Below are positions 13,838 through 22,347 of a stretch of 22,347 nucleotides of DNA, in pieces. The stretch spans positions 1-22,347 of the forward strand of contig CAKUDW010000008.1 in assembly GCA_934645275.1 (NCBI GenBank). The letters are read 5' to 3'. A model generated the notes under the pieces. It saw only the letters and a list, made by a program, of their open reading frames with translations, ran no database searches and was not told the origin of the DNA. Origin of the DNA: an uncultured Clostridia bacterium (GTDB taxonomy: Bacteria; Bacillota_A; Clostridia; Christensenellales; Aristaeellaceae). Position 1 is the stretch's first letter. Each line of letters opens with the position of its first letter. The translations under genes and the position numbers were made by a program.

Positions 13838-14545
13838 TTATTCCTCGCTGTAAATAATTCTGCCGCAGTTGTCACAGCAGACGATATGATCGCCTTCCTT
13901 GAGCGCCAGCAACGTCGCGCTCGGCAGTGACATGAAGCAACCGCTGCACTGGCCGTCAATCAGCTTGGCCATCGGAGGCGTACAGTGCTGCTTAATGGTC
14001 TTGTACTTTTCCAGCAGCTCCGCATCAATCTTTCTGGATTCGTTATCTGTGCGCTCCCGCATCTGCTTCAGTGTAGCGGAATCACGCTTGAACTCCACGT
14101 CATACTCGGATTTGAGCTGATCATATTCCGCCTTGGTGCGTGCTGCGCGTACACGGATGTCGCGCTGCTGGCGATCGCGGTTTTCCGCATCTTTATGCAT
14201 CTTGCTCAGCTCCTGCTCATAGCGGTTCAGCGTATCGAGCAGCTTTTGCACTTCGTCCGTCTTCGCATCGGCCTCTTCTGCACTCTTTGGCGGGTTGCTC
14301 TCAAGCTCCGCCACCTGCTGAGCAAGCAGCTTCTGCAAACGCTCAGCCTCGTCATGCACGGCCTCAAGACGATCGGCCATCGCAGCTACGTCGCTTTCCA
14401 GCTTTTTCATGTTGCTCTGCTGATCCATCAAAAAATTGCGCTGTTTGATCAGAGTCTGACGCTTTTCGGACTGACGAATCTTACTTTCAAAACGATCCGC
14501 TTCCATGTCCACCTGCATAAACTGCCACAACTTATCCAACTGCAT
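13838..14545 (-). CDS. C4-type zinc ribbon protein with long coiled coil (DUF164 family)
   Basis: The 235-aa protein is mostly a charged coiled coil (about residues 10-185, rich in Glu, Lys, Gln and Arg), ending in a C4 zinc ribbon: C-SG-C in DGQCSGCFMSLP and C-DN-C in VCCDNCGRIIY. This is the layout of the widespread DUF164/zf-RING_7 family, which has been proposed to bind nucleic acid or act in the cell envelope, but no function is established. The ATG at 14545 follows GGAGGATG at 7 nt. It is the last protein gene of the dnaG-rpoD-trmK-nif3 cluster, 16 bp after the Nif3-like gene and immediately before rnpB, as in many clostridial genomes. Confidence 0.9.
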   Translation of the reverse strand: MQLDKLWQFMQVDMEADRFESKIRQSEKRQTLIKQRNFLMDQQSNMKKLESDVAAMADRLEAVHDEAERLQKLLAQQVAELESNPPKSAEEADAKTDEVQKLLDTLNRYEQELSKMHKDAENRDRQQRDIRVRAARTKAEYDQLKSEYDVEFKRDSATLKQMRERTDNESRKIDAELLEKYKTIKQHCTPPMAKLIDGQCSGCFMSLPSATLLALKEGDHIVCCDNCGRIIYSEE

Positions 14546-14561
14546 TCTTCATCCTCCAATT

Positions 14562-15323
14562 CTAGCGAAACAGCTCAACTTCGCTTCTATATATGCGCTC
14601 ATTCCATTTTACACCATTCAGCGCGTTTTGTAAACCTCCTGCCAGCAGTTCGACCGCAGGCAATTCCGTGGCCGCATGTCCGGCTTCAAGCACGCACAGG
14701 CCGCACAGATAAGCGTCCCATGCCTTGTGGTGTGCAATTTCGCCCGTCAAATACACGTCCGCGCCCACAGCGCGCGCCAGCTGGGCAAAATCACCGCCCG
14801 CGCCGCCAAGCACGGCCGCGCGACGAACGATCCGATCCGGTTCACCATAGACGCGCACCGGCCCGCCAAGCGCTTGCTGGGCAAAGGTTGCAAACGCGCC
14901 CAGCGTCGTCTGCGCAGGCATACCCACGCGCAGGCCGCTTTCATCTGCCTGAACGTCTTCCAACGCAAGCCTTTGCGCTAGCGCATCGTTTACGCCGGGC
15001 ACGGCTTTGTCAAAGTTCGTGTGCGCAGCAATCAATGCAATGCCGCTGCGCACCAAAGTACAGAGCATCGCGCCCTCCGGCTCGTCCTCACGCAGATTTT
15101 TCCGCGCATGGAAGAGAATCGGATGGTGCGTCACAATCAGATTGCAATCCATTTCAACGACTTCACGAAGCACTGCCGGATTAAGTTCCAGCGCGCAGAG
15201 TATGCCGCGCACTTGCGTATCCGGCGCACCCGCCAACAAGCCCGCGTTGTCCCACTCCTCAGCCAATTCAAAAGGCGCAAAGCCATCTATCGCCGCATAT
15301 ACCTGCCCAACAGTCAAAGCCAT
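14562..15323 (-). CDS. Nif3-like dinuclear metal centre protein
   Basis: Member of the Nif3/YqfO family, toroidal hexamers with a two-metal site; it is sometimes annotated as GTP cyclohydrolase I type 2, but the physiological role is uncertain. At 253 aa it is the short form without the central PII-like insert. Metal-binding motifs are present: VTHHPILFH near residues 64-72, AHTNFD near 98-104, and the C-terminal TGEIAHHKAWDA and EAGHAATE blocks. The N-terminal EEWDNAGLL motif is typical. The ATG at 15323 overlaps the end of trmK by 10 bases, so translation is likely coupled; GGAAGG lies upstream. The trmK-nif3 pairing is conserved in Firmicutes and suggests a functional link. Confidence 0.93.
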   Translation of the reverse strand: MALTVGQVYAAIDGFAPFELAEEWDNAGLLAGAPDTQVRGILCALELNPAVLREVVEMDCNLIVTHHPILFHARKNLREDEPEGAMLCTLVRSGIALIAAHTNFDKAVPGVNDALAQRLALEDVQADESGLRVGMPAQTTLGAFATFAQQALGGPVRVYGEPDRIVRRAAVLGGAGGDFAQLARAVGADVYLTGEIAHHKAWDAYLCGLCVLEAGHAATELPAVELLAGGLQNALNGVKWNERIYRSEVELFR

Positions 15324-16003
15324 TTTTCAACTTCCTTCCAGACCCTGAGCACCCGCGTCAGTTCCCGAATAGTCGCATCGTCGCCCCCGCGCCGCGCGCC
15401 CTCAAGCGCCCTTTCCATCACGCGAATATGAAACCGAGCATAATCGCCCAACAGCGGCGGCCTTTCGCGCAGCAACGCCGGCCCGACTTCCAACTGCATT
15501 TCATTTAGCGCCTCGCGTCCCTCAACAGCTTCAATGATCGGATAAATCCTGCGACCATCGCGTGCAAGCGCCTCACGGGAAATGCGCCAGCCGCACTCGC
15601 ACAGTTTCGCGCGCAGTTGTGGCGCGGCCACGTTTGGCTGAAGCAACAAACGTACGCCGTTCAGGTAGCCGTCTGAAGCTTCTATAATGCACGCAATGGT
15701 TTCGCCGCCCATACCCGCAATGACCGCTACATCTACCTTTCGGTTCAAAGCGTGCGCGCCGTCGCCCACGCAGAAATCCGCGCGCTCGCATAGCCCGAGC
15801 AGCGCAATCAGCCTGCGCGCCTTTTCCAGCGACGAAGCGGAAATATCCGTAAATACTACGCGCCGGCAATAGCCGTTCTGCAACAAAAACGCACCGAGCC
15901 TGCCATGATCGCTGCCAATATCGGCGCAGCAGTCGCAGCTGCCCGCCAGCTCTGCAATCGTGGTCAGGCGCGGATCGAGGGATATTCGCTTATCGTATGC
16001 CAT
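15314..16003 (-). CDS. trmK: tRNA (adenine-22-N1)-methyltransferase
   Basis: TrmK methylates N1 of A22 in bacterial tRNA using SAM. The 229-aa protein starts with RISLDPRLTTIAEL, followed by the SAM-binding motif CCADIGSDHGRLGAFL (about residues 25-40), FTDISASSLEKA, and VAVIAGMGGETI, which is a strong TrmK signature. The C-terminal helical part is charged and of normal length. The ATG at 16003 overlaps the rpoD stop codon by one base (TGATG), pointing to translational coupling; a TTG one codon earlier is not needed. It sits between rpoD and the nif3-like gene, as in Bacillus and clostridia. Confidence 0.93.
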   Translation of the reverse strand: MAYDKRISLDPRLTTIAELAGSCDCCADIGSDHGRLGAFLLQNGYCRRVVFTDISASSLEKARRLIALLGLCERADFCVGDGAHALNRKVDVAVIAGMGGETIACIIEASDGYLNGVRLLLQPNVAAPQLRAKLCECGWRISREALARDGRRIYPIIEAVEGREALNEMQLEVGPALLRERPPLLGDYARFHIRVMERALEGARRGGDDATIRELTRVLRVWKEVEKWL

Positions 16004-17097
16004 CAATCAATCGAATCCTTCAACTTGCGCGAGCGACTAGGATGCCGCAGCTTTCGCAGCGCTTTCGCCTCAATCTGGCGAATGCGTTCCCGCGTAACCT
16101 TGAACTCCTTGCCCACTTCTTCAAGCGTGCGCGCGCGGCCATCCTCAAGCCCAAAGCGCAGCTTCAGAACCATTTCCTCCCTGGGCGTCAACGTGGAAAG
16201 TACGCCCATCAGCTGCTCTTTCAACAGTGTAAACGCTGCGGCTTCTGCCGGTGCAGGTGCATCGTCGTCTGGGATGAAATCGCCCAGATGGCTGTCCTCT
16301 TCCTCGCCAATCGGCGTTTCGAGGGACACCGGTTCCTGCGCTATTTTTATAATTTCGCGCACCTTATCCTCCGGGATGCCCATCTCCTCGGCAATTTCCT
16401 CAGGCAGCGGCTCACGGCCGTATTCCTGAAGCAATTGCCTGGATACGCGAATCAGCTTGTTAATGGTTTCCACCATGTGTACCGGAATACGAATCGTGCG
16501 CGCCTGATCAGCAATCGCGCGGGTAATGGCCTGACGAATCCACCAGGTGGCATAAGTGGAGAACTTATAGCCCTTGCGATAGTCAAACTTTTCAACCGCC
16601 TTGATCAGGCCCAGATTACCTTCCTGAATCAAATCCAAAAAGAGCATGCCGCGACCTACATAGCGCTTCGCAATAGAAACCACGAGGCGCAGGTTTGCTT
16701 CACACAGGCGCTTTTTGGCTTCTTCATCGCCCTGTTCCATGCGCTTGGCCAGTTCCACTTCTTCCTCTGCGGAGAGCAGTGGCACCTTGCCGATTTCCTT
16801 CAGATACATGCGCACGGGGTCATCGATTGAAATGCCTTCCGGCACGGAAATGTCGATCTCCTCCGGTTCCGGCTCATCGGTAAGCTTTGCATCCGGAATC
16901 GCATCGTCCTTAATAACTTCAATATTCAGACCGTTAAGCGTATCGAGCACCCGGTCGAACTGCTCGCTGTCCATTTCAATGTCGCCAAGCGAATCAACAA
17001 TTTCCTTATAAGTGAGCACACCTTTGCTTTTGCCGCTCTCAATCAACTCACTGATGCGTGCCTTTACAGCCTCCGTATTCGCCGCCGATTTGTTCAA
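16003..17097 (-). CDS. rpoD: RNA polymerase primary sigma factor (sigma-A/sigma-70)
   Basis: Housekeeping sigma factor, 364 aa, close to B. subtilis SigA and lacking the long insert of proteobacterial sigma-70. Visible regions: 1.1 (about residues 10-60), 1.2 ([17 protein letters not shown]), 2.1-2.4 with [37 protein letters not shown] and [20 protein letters not shown], region 3 ([13 protein letters not shown]), and 4.2 with [30 protein letters not shown]. It recognises TTGACA/TATAAT promoters, in line with those found here. The start is TTG at 17097, 9 nt after AAAGGAG. It lies 23 bp after dnaG and overlaps trmK by 1 base. No defect seen. Confidence 0.97.
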   Translation of the reverse strand: MNKSAANTEAVKARISELIESGKSKGVLTYKEIVDSLGDIEMDSEQFDRVLDTLNGLNIEVIKDDAIPDAKLTDEPEPEEIDISVPEGISIDDPVRMYLKEIGKVPLLSAEEEVELAKRMEQGDEEAKKRLCEANLRLVVSIAKRYVGRGMLFLDLIQEGNLGLIKAVEKFDYRKGYKFSTYATWWIRQAITRAIADQARTIRIPVHMVETINKLIRVSRQLLQEYGREPLPEEIAEEMGIPEDKVREIIKIAQEPVSLETPIGEEEDSHLGDFIPDDDAPAPAEAAAFTLLKEQLMGVLSTLTPREEMVLKLRFGLEDGRARTLEEVGKEFKVTRERIRQIEAKALRKLRHPSRSRKLKDSID

Positions 17098-17120
17098 AAC
17101 AGGCCACTCCTTTCGACCGG

Positions 17121-18857
17121 TCAGTCCTCCAAAGCCCCTAATATGGCTTGCATTTGCGTATATAGTTCACGTTTGCGGGCGGCGTCCGCCGTCTTTATTT
17201 CCGCTTCAATTTCCGACATTCGCTCGCGCAGCCGTGCGCTACGAATAGTACGCAGACTCGTTTGCGCCAACTCCAGCCTCTCTTCATGGTTACCGGGAAG
17301 CGGCGAATAATTCAGTGCCTGCACCGCTTCATTTCGAGCCGCGTCATCCCGAAGTGTCTCCACAAAGGCCGCAGCCTGCCTGCCACCGAGTATCCATGTG
17401 GCCGCGTCGCGCCGCACACCTGCCGAAAAATCTTCCGCCTTGAGCATTTCCTGCGGGATTTCGCCAATGGCCAACAAGGTCAGCAACACGCGCTCGGCCA
17501 GTGCCGCGTCGTCCGCGCGTTCTCTGCTCGGCCGCGGTGCATATTCGCGCGGCTTCGACGCTTCAGCGCGGGCATTCACGCCAATCTGTCGCAACAATAT
17601 CTCGCGGTCATACCCTGTTTGCATTACCAGTTGCCTGAGATGGTTCTCCATCACAATGGGATCGGCAACCTTCTTCAAAATTTCGCAGCACTTGAGCGCA
17701 TACTGCGTCATGCCGTCTTGTGTAGTCAGATCCAGCCCATCCCGCGCGCGCAGCATGCGGTATTCTGCCGCATCGTATTTGTGAAGGCGTTCAAAGCCCT
17801 CCAGGCCTTCGGCGCGGATGAAGTCGTCCGGATCCTGTCCAGCCGGATAATCCACCACACGCGGCGCAAGCCCATCGAGTTCGTCGAAGATGTCCAGCGC
17901 CCTGAGCGCCGCCTTCTGGCCCGCGGCATCGCCATCGTAGCTGATCCACACCTCGGGCGCATATCGCTTGATCAGGCGCGCCTGCTCCGGCGTGAGCGCC
18001 GTACCCAGCGTGGCTACAACACCGCGAACGCCGTATTTACGCAGTGAGACGGTATCCATATACCCCTCTACAAGCACCAGATGTCCCACGTCGCGTTCGT
18101 TGCGCACAAAATTCATCGAATACAAGCCCTGACGCTTGTTAAATACAGGCGTGTCCGGCGTATTCAGGTACTTAGGCTGTGCATCGCCCATCGCCCGGCC
18201 GCCGAAGCCAAGCACCTTGCCTCGGGCATTGATGATCGGAAAAATCACGCGTCCGCGGAACATGTCATAGTAACGTCCGTCTCGTTCGACGGCCAGACCG
18301 GCCTGCTTGAGCAGCGCGGGCTCAAAACCCTGCTTGCCGAGATGTGCGATCAGCGCGTCCCAGCCCCGAGGCGAAGCGCCCAGCCCAAAGCGGCGGATAT
18401 CCGAATCGTTCAGGCCGCGCTTATAGAGATACGAAAGCGCTTCCGCGCCCTCATCCGTCCACAAAAGCGAATGAAAATAGCGGGCGGCAGTTACGTTTGC
18501 TTCGTAAATGCGCTCTCGCTCTTCTGAGTTGATCCCACCGCGGCCCGCTTGCGAAACCCCGGCTTCGGGAATCTGCATATGTGCGCGTTCGGCCAGATAC
18601 TTTACAGCTTCAGGGAACTCCATCCGCTCCATTTCCATGATGAAATTAAGCGCCGTTCCTCCCTTGTGGCATCCGAAGCAATAGTAAAGCTGCGTTTCCG
18701 AATCCACGGAGAAGGATGGCGTCTTTTCATTATGAAACGGACAGCACCCCCAAAACCTTCTGCCCTTCTGCTTCAGCGGAACATATTGGGAAACGATCTC
18801 CTCCAAACTCGTTCGAGCGCGGAGTTCATCTAAAAACGCATCTGAAAACCGCGGCAT
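17121..18857 (-). CDS. dnaG: DNA primase
   Basis: DnaG makes RNA primers at the replication fork. The 578-aa protein has the N-terminal CHC2 zinc-binding domain (ligands C39, H42, C60, C63 in [12 protein letters not shown] and [10 protein letters not shown]), the catalytic core with the [21 protein letters not shown] segment, and a Toprim domain with [13 protein letters not shown] and [19 protein letters not shown] carrying the acidic metal-binding residues. The C-terminal helicase-interacting region (from about residue 430) is less conserved, as usual. The start is ATG at 18857, 9 nt after GGGGGA; an upstream in-frame ATG at 18932 lacks a good site and would add 25 non-family residues. It is the first gene of the dnaG-rpoD-trmK-nif3-zinc-ribbon cluster. 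Confidence 0.96.
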   Translation of the reverse strand: MPRFSDAFLDELRARTSLEEIVSQYVPLKQKGRRFWGCCPFHNEKTPSFSVDSETQLYYCFGCHKGGTALNFIMEMERMEFPEAVKYLAERAHMQIPEAGVSQAGRGGINSEERERIYEANVTAARYFHSLLWTDEGAEALSYLYKRGLNDSDIRRFGLGASPRGWDALIAHLGKQGFEPALLKQAGLAVERDGRYYDMFRGRVIFPIINARGKVLGFGGRAMGDAQPKYLNTPDTPVFNKRQGLYSMNFVRNERDVGHLVLVEGYMDTVSLRKYGVRGVVATLGTALTPEQARLIKRYAPEVWISYDGDAAGQKAALRALDIFDELDGLAPRVVDYPAGQDPDDFIRAEGLEGFERLHKYDAAEYRMLRARDGLDLTTQDGMTQYALKCCEILKKVADPIVMENHLRQLVMQTGYDREILLRQIGVNARAEASKPREYAPRPSRERADDAALAERVLLTLLAIGEIPQEMLKAEDFSAGVRRDAATWILGGRQAAAFVETLRDDAARNEAVQALNYSPLPGNHEERLELAQTSLRTIRSARLRERMSEIEAEIKTADAARKRELYTQMQAILGALED

Positions 18858-19007
18858 TTTTAGCGTTCCCCCAATCCTTCCAGCCGACGCAACTAAACCA
18901 TTTATTCGCCGGAAATTCCGCATTTCCTGCATGAACCCGACATTTTACAACAATTTTCGGCCAAGCGTTGTATGCTTTCATCATTCGCCGCGCTTCACCG
19001 AAAACGT

Positions 19008-19036
19008 ATTATATAAATTACAACACGCACGTTCAA
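19008..19036 (-). promoter_or_regulatory. Sigma-A promoter of the dnaG-rpoD operon
   Basis: TTGAAC (19036-19031) and perfect TATAAT (19013-19008) on the minus strand with a 17-bp spacer. The start would be near 19001, giving a leader of about 140 nt before dnaG. In the 299-bp gap between dnaG and the aspartate kinase gene I find no other gene. A TTGACG at 19086-19091 inside a short inverted repeat (TTCGT/ACGAA) could be a -35 for the kinase gene, but it has no convincing -10. Confidence 0.75.
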
Positions 19037-19156
19037 AATCCTTTTTTCTTTTGAAATTTTTCTATGCGGCGTGCCCGAACATTCGTTGACGAACGCTTTT
19101 ATAGCCACGGCATAGGATGATGCGTAATTCTTTTCATTTCGGTTCGGAGGGATAAT

Positions 19157-20260
19157 ATGAATCCTCGCGTATGTAAATTTGGCGGCAGTTCTCTGGCCGA
19201 TGCGGACGGCTTCAGACGCGTACGCCGCATAATCGCCGCAGATTCATCCAGAAAGTACATCGTCGTATCCGCGCCCGGCCGCTCCGCCACAAACGACGAA
19301 AAGGTGACTGATTTGCTATTGCGTGCGTTCCGCGCCGGAGAAAACGCGCGCCACGCTATTTTGACCCATGTGTTTGAACGCTATGCATCCATACGCGCAG
19401 CGCTGAATATAGATTGTGATTTGGAAGCGGAATTCGATAAAATCGAACGCATGAACGCACCCTCCCCCGCAGCACTGATCAGCCGCGGCGAATATCTGTG
19501 CGCGCAGCTGTTCGCCGCCTATTGTGGCATGGAATTCGTGGATGCACGCGATTTAATCATTTTTGGCTTGGACGGCTCAGTTGATGTCAGAGCAACGTCC
19601 GCCGCTGTCACGATGCTTAAAACCACGTCCACCGCGGTAATTCCAGGTTTCTACGGTGCGGGCCCGGATGGTGAAATCGCGCTGTTCAGCCGCGGTGGTT
19701 CGGATGTAAGCGGCGCGCTGATCGCCGCCGCCTTCGCACCCTGCATCTATGAAAACTGGACAGACGTGGACGGACTGTATTCCGCCGATCCGCAGCTTGT
19801 ACCCAACGCGCATTTACATCCACGCGTCGGCTTTGCGCAGATGGCGGCCCTCTCTGCCTGTGGCGCGCAGGTGCTACATCCGGATTCACTCATCTGCCTG
19901 CGCGGACGCGGCGTAGCGGTGGAGCTGAGAAACAGCTTCAACCCCGCATGTCCGGGCACGCGCATCAGCGAAGCGTTTGATCATAGCATCGTGCCCTGCG
20001 CCGCGCTTCGGCGCGGTCTGTGTCTGCCCGCAAACGCGCTCGATTCGGCGCTGCAAGCGGAATACGCAACAAATGCATCCGCTACAATCCCTGTGGCCGC
20101 AATCAGCGTGTTCGGACTCTTGCCGGAGCGCCTGCCGCAGCTCATGCAGGCGATCAATCCGATCTCCTGTATTCGCAGGACGGATCACATCGAATTGCAC
20201 GTTCATGAAAACGCCTGCGACGACGCACTGCGGACTGTGCACCAAATTCTGATGGCCTGA
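19157..20260 (+). CDS. lysC: Aspartate kinase with short regulatory region
   Basis: Aspartate kinase phosphorylates aspartate, the entry to lysine, threonine, methionine and diaminopimelate synthesis. The kinase core is complete: CKFGGSSLADADG at residues 6-18, YIVVSAPGRSATNDEKVTDLL, SRGEYLCAQLFA, VIPGFYGAGPDGEIALFSRGGSDVSG and ENWTDVDGLYSADP. The C-terminal part after about residue 275 is only about 95 residues, with a single recognisable ACT-like stretch (VAAISVFGLLPERLPQLMQA), where typical enzymes carry two ACT domains in about 150 residues. Feedback control by lysine or threonine may therefore be altered. The ATG at 19157 follows GGAGGG at 6 nt. The gene stands alone, divergent from dnaG and convergent with valS. 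No upstream lysine riboswitch was recognised. Confidence 0.9.
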   Translation: MNPRVCKFGGSSLADADGFRRVRRIIAADSSRKYIVVSAPGRSATNDEKVTDLLLRAFRAGENARHAILTHVFERYASIRAALNIDCDLEAEFDKIERMNAPSPAALISRGEYLCAQLFAAYCGMEFVDARDLIIFGLDGSVDVRATSAAVTMLKTTSTAVIPGFYGAGPDGEIALFSRGGSDVSGALIAAAFAPCIYENWTDVDGLYSADPQLVPNAHLHPRVGFAQMAALSACGAQVLHPDSLICLRGRGVAVELRNSFNPACPGTRISEAFDHSIVPCAALRRGLCLPANALDSALQAEYATNASATIPVAAISVFGLLPERLPQLMQAINPISCIRRTDHIELHVHENACDDALRTVHQILMA

Positions 20261-20265
20261 ATGTA

Positions 20266-20310
20266 CAAAAAAGCGCGCCGGACGGGATCTCAAAGACCCG
20301 TCCGGCGCGC
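20266..20310 (-). terminator. Terminator of valS
   Basis: A perfect 14-bp stem (GCGCGCCGGACGGG at 20273-20286, complement at 20297-20310) with a 10-nt loop is followed on the minus strand by TTTTTT. It begins about 30 nt after the valS stop codon. On the plus strand it lies just after the aspartate kinase stop and may help to end that transcript too, though without a U-run. Confidence 0.9.
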
Positions 20311-20340
20311 AGACTAAATAGTCATCGTTTATCTGCCGTT

Positions 20341-22347
20341 TTAGCGCAATGCCTGCATCTCTTCGATGCGCGCCTTCAGCTTCTCCAGCAGACCTTTATT
20401 GGTTTCCAGCTTCTCACGCTCGCGGTTCACCAACTCCGCAGGAGCCTTGGCAATGAAGCCCTGATTGTTCAGCTTGCCCTCGGCGCGGGCGATTTCGCCT
20501 TCCACATTCTTCAAATCCTTGCTCAGGCGGGCAATTTCCTTATCCACATCCACCAGTTCGCCCAGCGGTATGAACAGCTCGCAGGGCGCGGTAACAGCGG
20601 AAGCGCTCTTATCCGGATTGGTCTGCGCCGCATCGATGAACTCCACGGCGCTCGCACCTGCAAGGCGCTTGAAATAACCTTCAGCCGCGGCAAGCGCGTC
20701 CTTCCACCCGTCGTGCGGCTTCAGAATAAGCGTCGCACGCTTCGAAGGCGCCACGTTCATTTCCGCGCGCAGATTCCGGATAGCGCGAATGACTTCCATC
20801 ACGCCCTCAAAGCGCGCCGCCTCTGCAGTAAAGTCATATTCTGCTTTCGGCTCCGGCCAGGCCGCACTGATGAGCATGCCTTCGGCATTCGGCAGATAGC
20901 TGTATAGTTCTTCCGTGATAAACGGAATGTAGGGATGCAGCAGCTTGAGGATGCCGGTCAGCACGTGCAGCAACACCTCCTGCGCCGCGGCCTTGGTATC
21001 GCCATCCTCGGCATAGAGCCCCTGCTTAGCGATTTCGATGTACCAATCACAGAAATCCGACCACACGAAATCGTACAGCTTCGTGGCGGCAAGACCGAGA
21101 TCGAAATTCTCCAGATTGTTCGTCACTTCGCGCACGGTGTTCTGATACTCTGTCAGTATCCACTTATCGGCGATGGACAGTTTGTCCGCAGCAGGTACGT
21201 CGCTGGGCGTGAAGCCCTGCAGGTTCATCAGCACGAACCGGCTGGCGTTCCATATCTTATTACAGAAGTTGCGGTAAGTTTCGATTTTCTCGTTGGACAA
21301 GCGCACGTCCGCACCCGGTGCCACGCCCATCACCAGCGAGAAGCGCAGCGCATCCGCGCCGTACTGATCAATCACCTCAATGGGATCGATGCCGTTGCCC
21401 AGCGATTTGCTCATCTTTCGTCCCTGTGCATCGCGCACCAGGCCGTGCATCAACGCTACGCTGAAGGGACACTTGCCAGTCTGCTCCAAGCCGGAGAACA
21501 CCATGCGTGCCAGCCAGAAAAAGATAATGTCGTAGCCGCAGGACAGCACGGCATTCGGATAGAAATTCTTGTAATCCTCGCTGTTCTCATCCGGCCAGCC
21601 AAGCGTTGAGAAAGGCCACAGCGCCGAGGAGAACCAGGTATCCAGCACATCGTCATCCTGACGCACAGGCGCGCCGCACTTCGGGCACACGCTGATGTCC
21701 TCGCGGGACACGGTGATTTCGCCGCAGCTGTCGCAATAGAACGCCGGAATGCGATGGCCCCACCACAGCTGGCGGGAAATGCACCAGTCGCGGGTATTTT
21801 CCATCCAGTTGAGATAGGTCTTTTCGAAGCGTTCGGGCACGAAGCGCAGTTCACCGTCTCTGACCACCTTCACGGCGGGGCGGGCCAGCGGCTCCATCTT
21901 CACAAACCACTGCTTGGAGACCATCGGCTCGATCGTGTGATGACAGCGATAGCAGGTACCGACTTCATGATTGAGCGGTTCGATTTTCTTCAGCAATCCA
22001 GCTTCTTTCAAATCAGCCACAATGGCCTTGCGTGCCTCAGCCGTGGTCATGCCGGCATACTTGCCGCAATCCAGCACCACCGGCTCATCCTTCGTTGCGC
22101 GACCGCTGGCAATCCACTCAGCATTTTCAGCGGCTTCCTTCGCGCCGGTCATGTGGCCATCATAGGTAAATACGCGCACCATGGGCAGGTTGTGCCGCTT
22201 GCCCACTTCATAGTCGTTGGGATCGTGCGCAGGTGTAATCTTCACAACGCCGGTACCCTTGGTCATGTCGGCATGTTCGTCGCACACAATCGGGATTTCC
22301 TTATTGATCAGCGGCAGCACCACATGGCAACCGTGCAAATGCGCATA
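20341..22347 (-). CDS. valS: Valyl-tRNA synthetase, C-terminal 668 residues (5' end outside window)
   Basis: Charges tRNA-Val with valine and edits mischarged threonine. The frame is open to the right edge, so the N-terminus with the HIGH motif is missing. Visible from the N side: the end of the editing domain (VDMTKGTGVVKITPAHDPNDYEVG-type block), KQWFVKMEPLA, RDWCISRQLWWGHRIPAFYC, a C4 zinc element (CDSCG...CPKCG), the DDDVLDTWFSSALWPFS block, the catalytic loop GRKMSKSLGNGIDP, the anticodon-binding helical domain, and the ValS-specific C-terminal coiled-coil arm (VDKEIARLSKDLKNVEGEIARAEGKL..). Any in-frame TTG near the edge is internal, because family similarity continues upstream of it. 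A T-box leader, if present, would be outside the window. Confidence 0.97.
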   Translation of the reverse strand, partial: YAHLHGCHVVLPLINKEIPIVCDEHADMTKGTGVVKITPAHDPNDYEVGKRHNLPMVRVFTYDGHMTGAKEAAENAEWIASGRATKDEPVVLDCGKYAGMTTAEARKAIVADLKEAGLLKKIEPLNHEVGTCYRCHHTIEPMVSKQWFVKMEPLARPAVKVVRDGELRFVPERFEKTYLNWMENTRDWCISRQLWWGHRIPAFYCDSCGEITVSREDISVCPKCGAPVRQDDDVLDTWFSSALWPFSTLGWPDENSEDYKNFYPNAVLSCGYDIIFFWLARMVFSGLEQTGKCPFSVALMHGLVRDAQGRKMSKSLGNGIDPIEVIDQYGADALRFSLVMGVAPGADVRLSNEKIETYRNFCNKIWNASRFVLMNLQGFTPSDVPAADKLSIADKWILTEYQNTVREVTNNLENFDLGLAATKLYDFVWSDFCDWYIEIAKQGLYAEDGDTKAAAQEVLLHVLTGILKLLHPYIPFITEELYSYLPNAEGMLISAAWPEPKAEYDFTAEAARFEGVMEVIRAIRNLRAEMNVAPSKRATLILKPHDGWKDALAAAEGYFKRLAGASAVEFIDAAQTNPDKSASAVTAPCELFIPLGELVDVDKEIARLSKDLKNVEGEIARAEGKLNNQGFIAKAPAELVNREREKLETNKGLLEKLKARIEEMQALR

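Noticed and set aside
13985..15184. Long plus-strand open frame of 399 codons
   Set aside because: It lies antisense to the zinc-ribbon and Nif3-like genes, which have clear family motifs and ribosome binding sites. Its translation is rich in Arg, Leu, His and Pro and shows no domain pattern; it is a high-GC shadow frame.
17262..18047. Plus-strand open frame of 261 codons
   Set aside because: Antisense to the Toprim and C-terminal part of dnaG; composition and lack of start signals mark it as a shadow.
18858..19156. Lysine riboswitch upstream of the aspartate kinase gene
   Set aside because: The gap is shared with the dnaG promoter and leader, and no lysine-riboswitch core sequence or expression-platform hairpin was recognised.

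Overview
The window looks like a chromosomal segment of an endospore-forming (or formerly spore-forming) Firmicute, most likely a GC-rich member of the Clostridia. The evidence is the dnaG-rpoD-trmK-nif3-like-zinc-ribbon-rnpB order, a Spo0A-like regulator beside a SpoIIP-like hydrolase, a purR repressor beside murC, strong AGGAGG-type ribosome binding sites, and sigma-A promoters with 17-bp spacers. I see no tRNA, insertion sequence, phage gene or CRISPR array. Most of the content is core chromosomal genes.

Layout. Positions 1-395 hold the start of a minus-strand membrane protein cut by the window edge. Positions 594-4466 hold a probable five-gene minus-strand operon read from a promoter at 4518-4546: rpiR-type regulator, HI0933/YhiN-type flavoprotein, NrdG-type activase, YqeY-like protein and ComB. 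Divergent from it on the plus strand are spoIIP-like (4685-5548), a spo0A-like response regulator (5648-6388), uridine kinase and a PIG-L/LmbE deacetylase, closed by a strong bidirectional terminator near 7980. Next on the minus strand are an aldo/keto reductase, an orphan CbiC/CobH-like protein and purR. murC and a lipoprotein gene run divergently from purR on the plus strand. The RNase P RNA gene lies at 13465-13809 (minus), downstream of the macromolecular-synthesis cluster dnaG-rpoD-trmK-nif3-zinc ribbon (18857 down to 13838). Aspartate kinase (plus) and the C-terminal two thirds of valyl-tRNA synthetase (minus, cut by the right edge) converge on a terminator near 20290.

The most unusual gene is the Spo0A homologue. 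Its effector domain is recognisable, but the residue aligned with the phosphoacceptor Asp56 of Bacillus subtilis Spo0A is Glu, and the second acidic-pocket Asp is Ser, while the Thr and Lys switch residues remain. This suggests a phosphorylation-independent, possibly constitutively active form. It sits directly after a SpoIIP-type peptidoglycan hydrolase instead of the usual spoIVB, and its promoter carries two Spo0A-box-like sequences. The second oddity is the CbiC-family protein: it has no cobalamin genes around it and has Arg where the catalytic His belongs. It has its own strong promoter and lies in a long intergenic region with a perfect 19-bp palindrome. A third observation is a set of TTGCAA motifs spaced 22 and 11 bp apart upstream of the rpiR operon.

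All family calls come from reading motifs by eye. No database search or alignment program was run.
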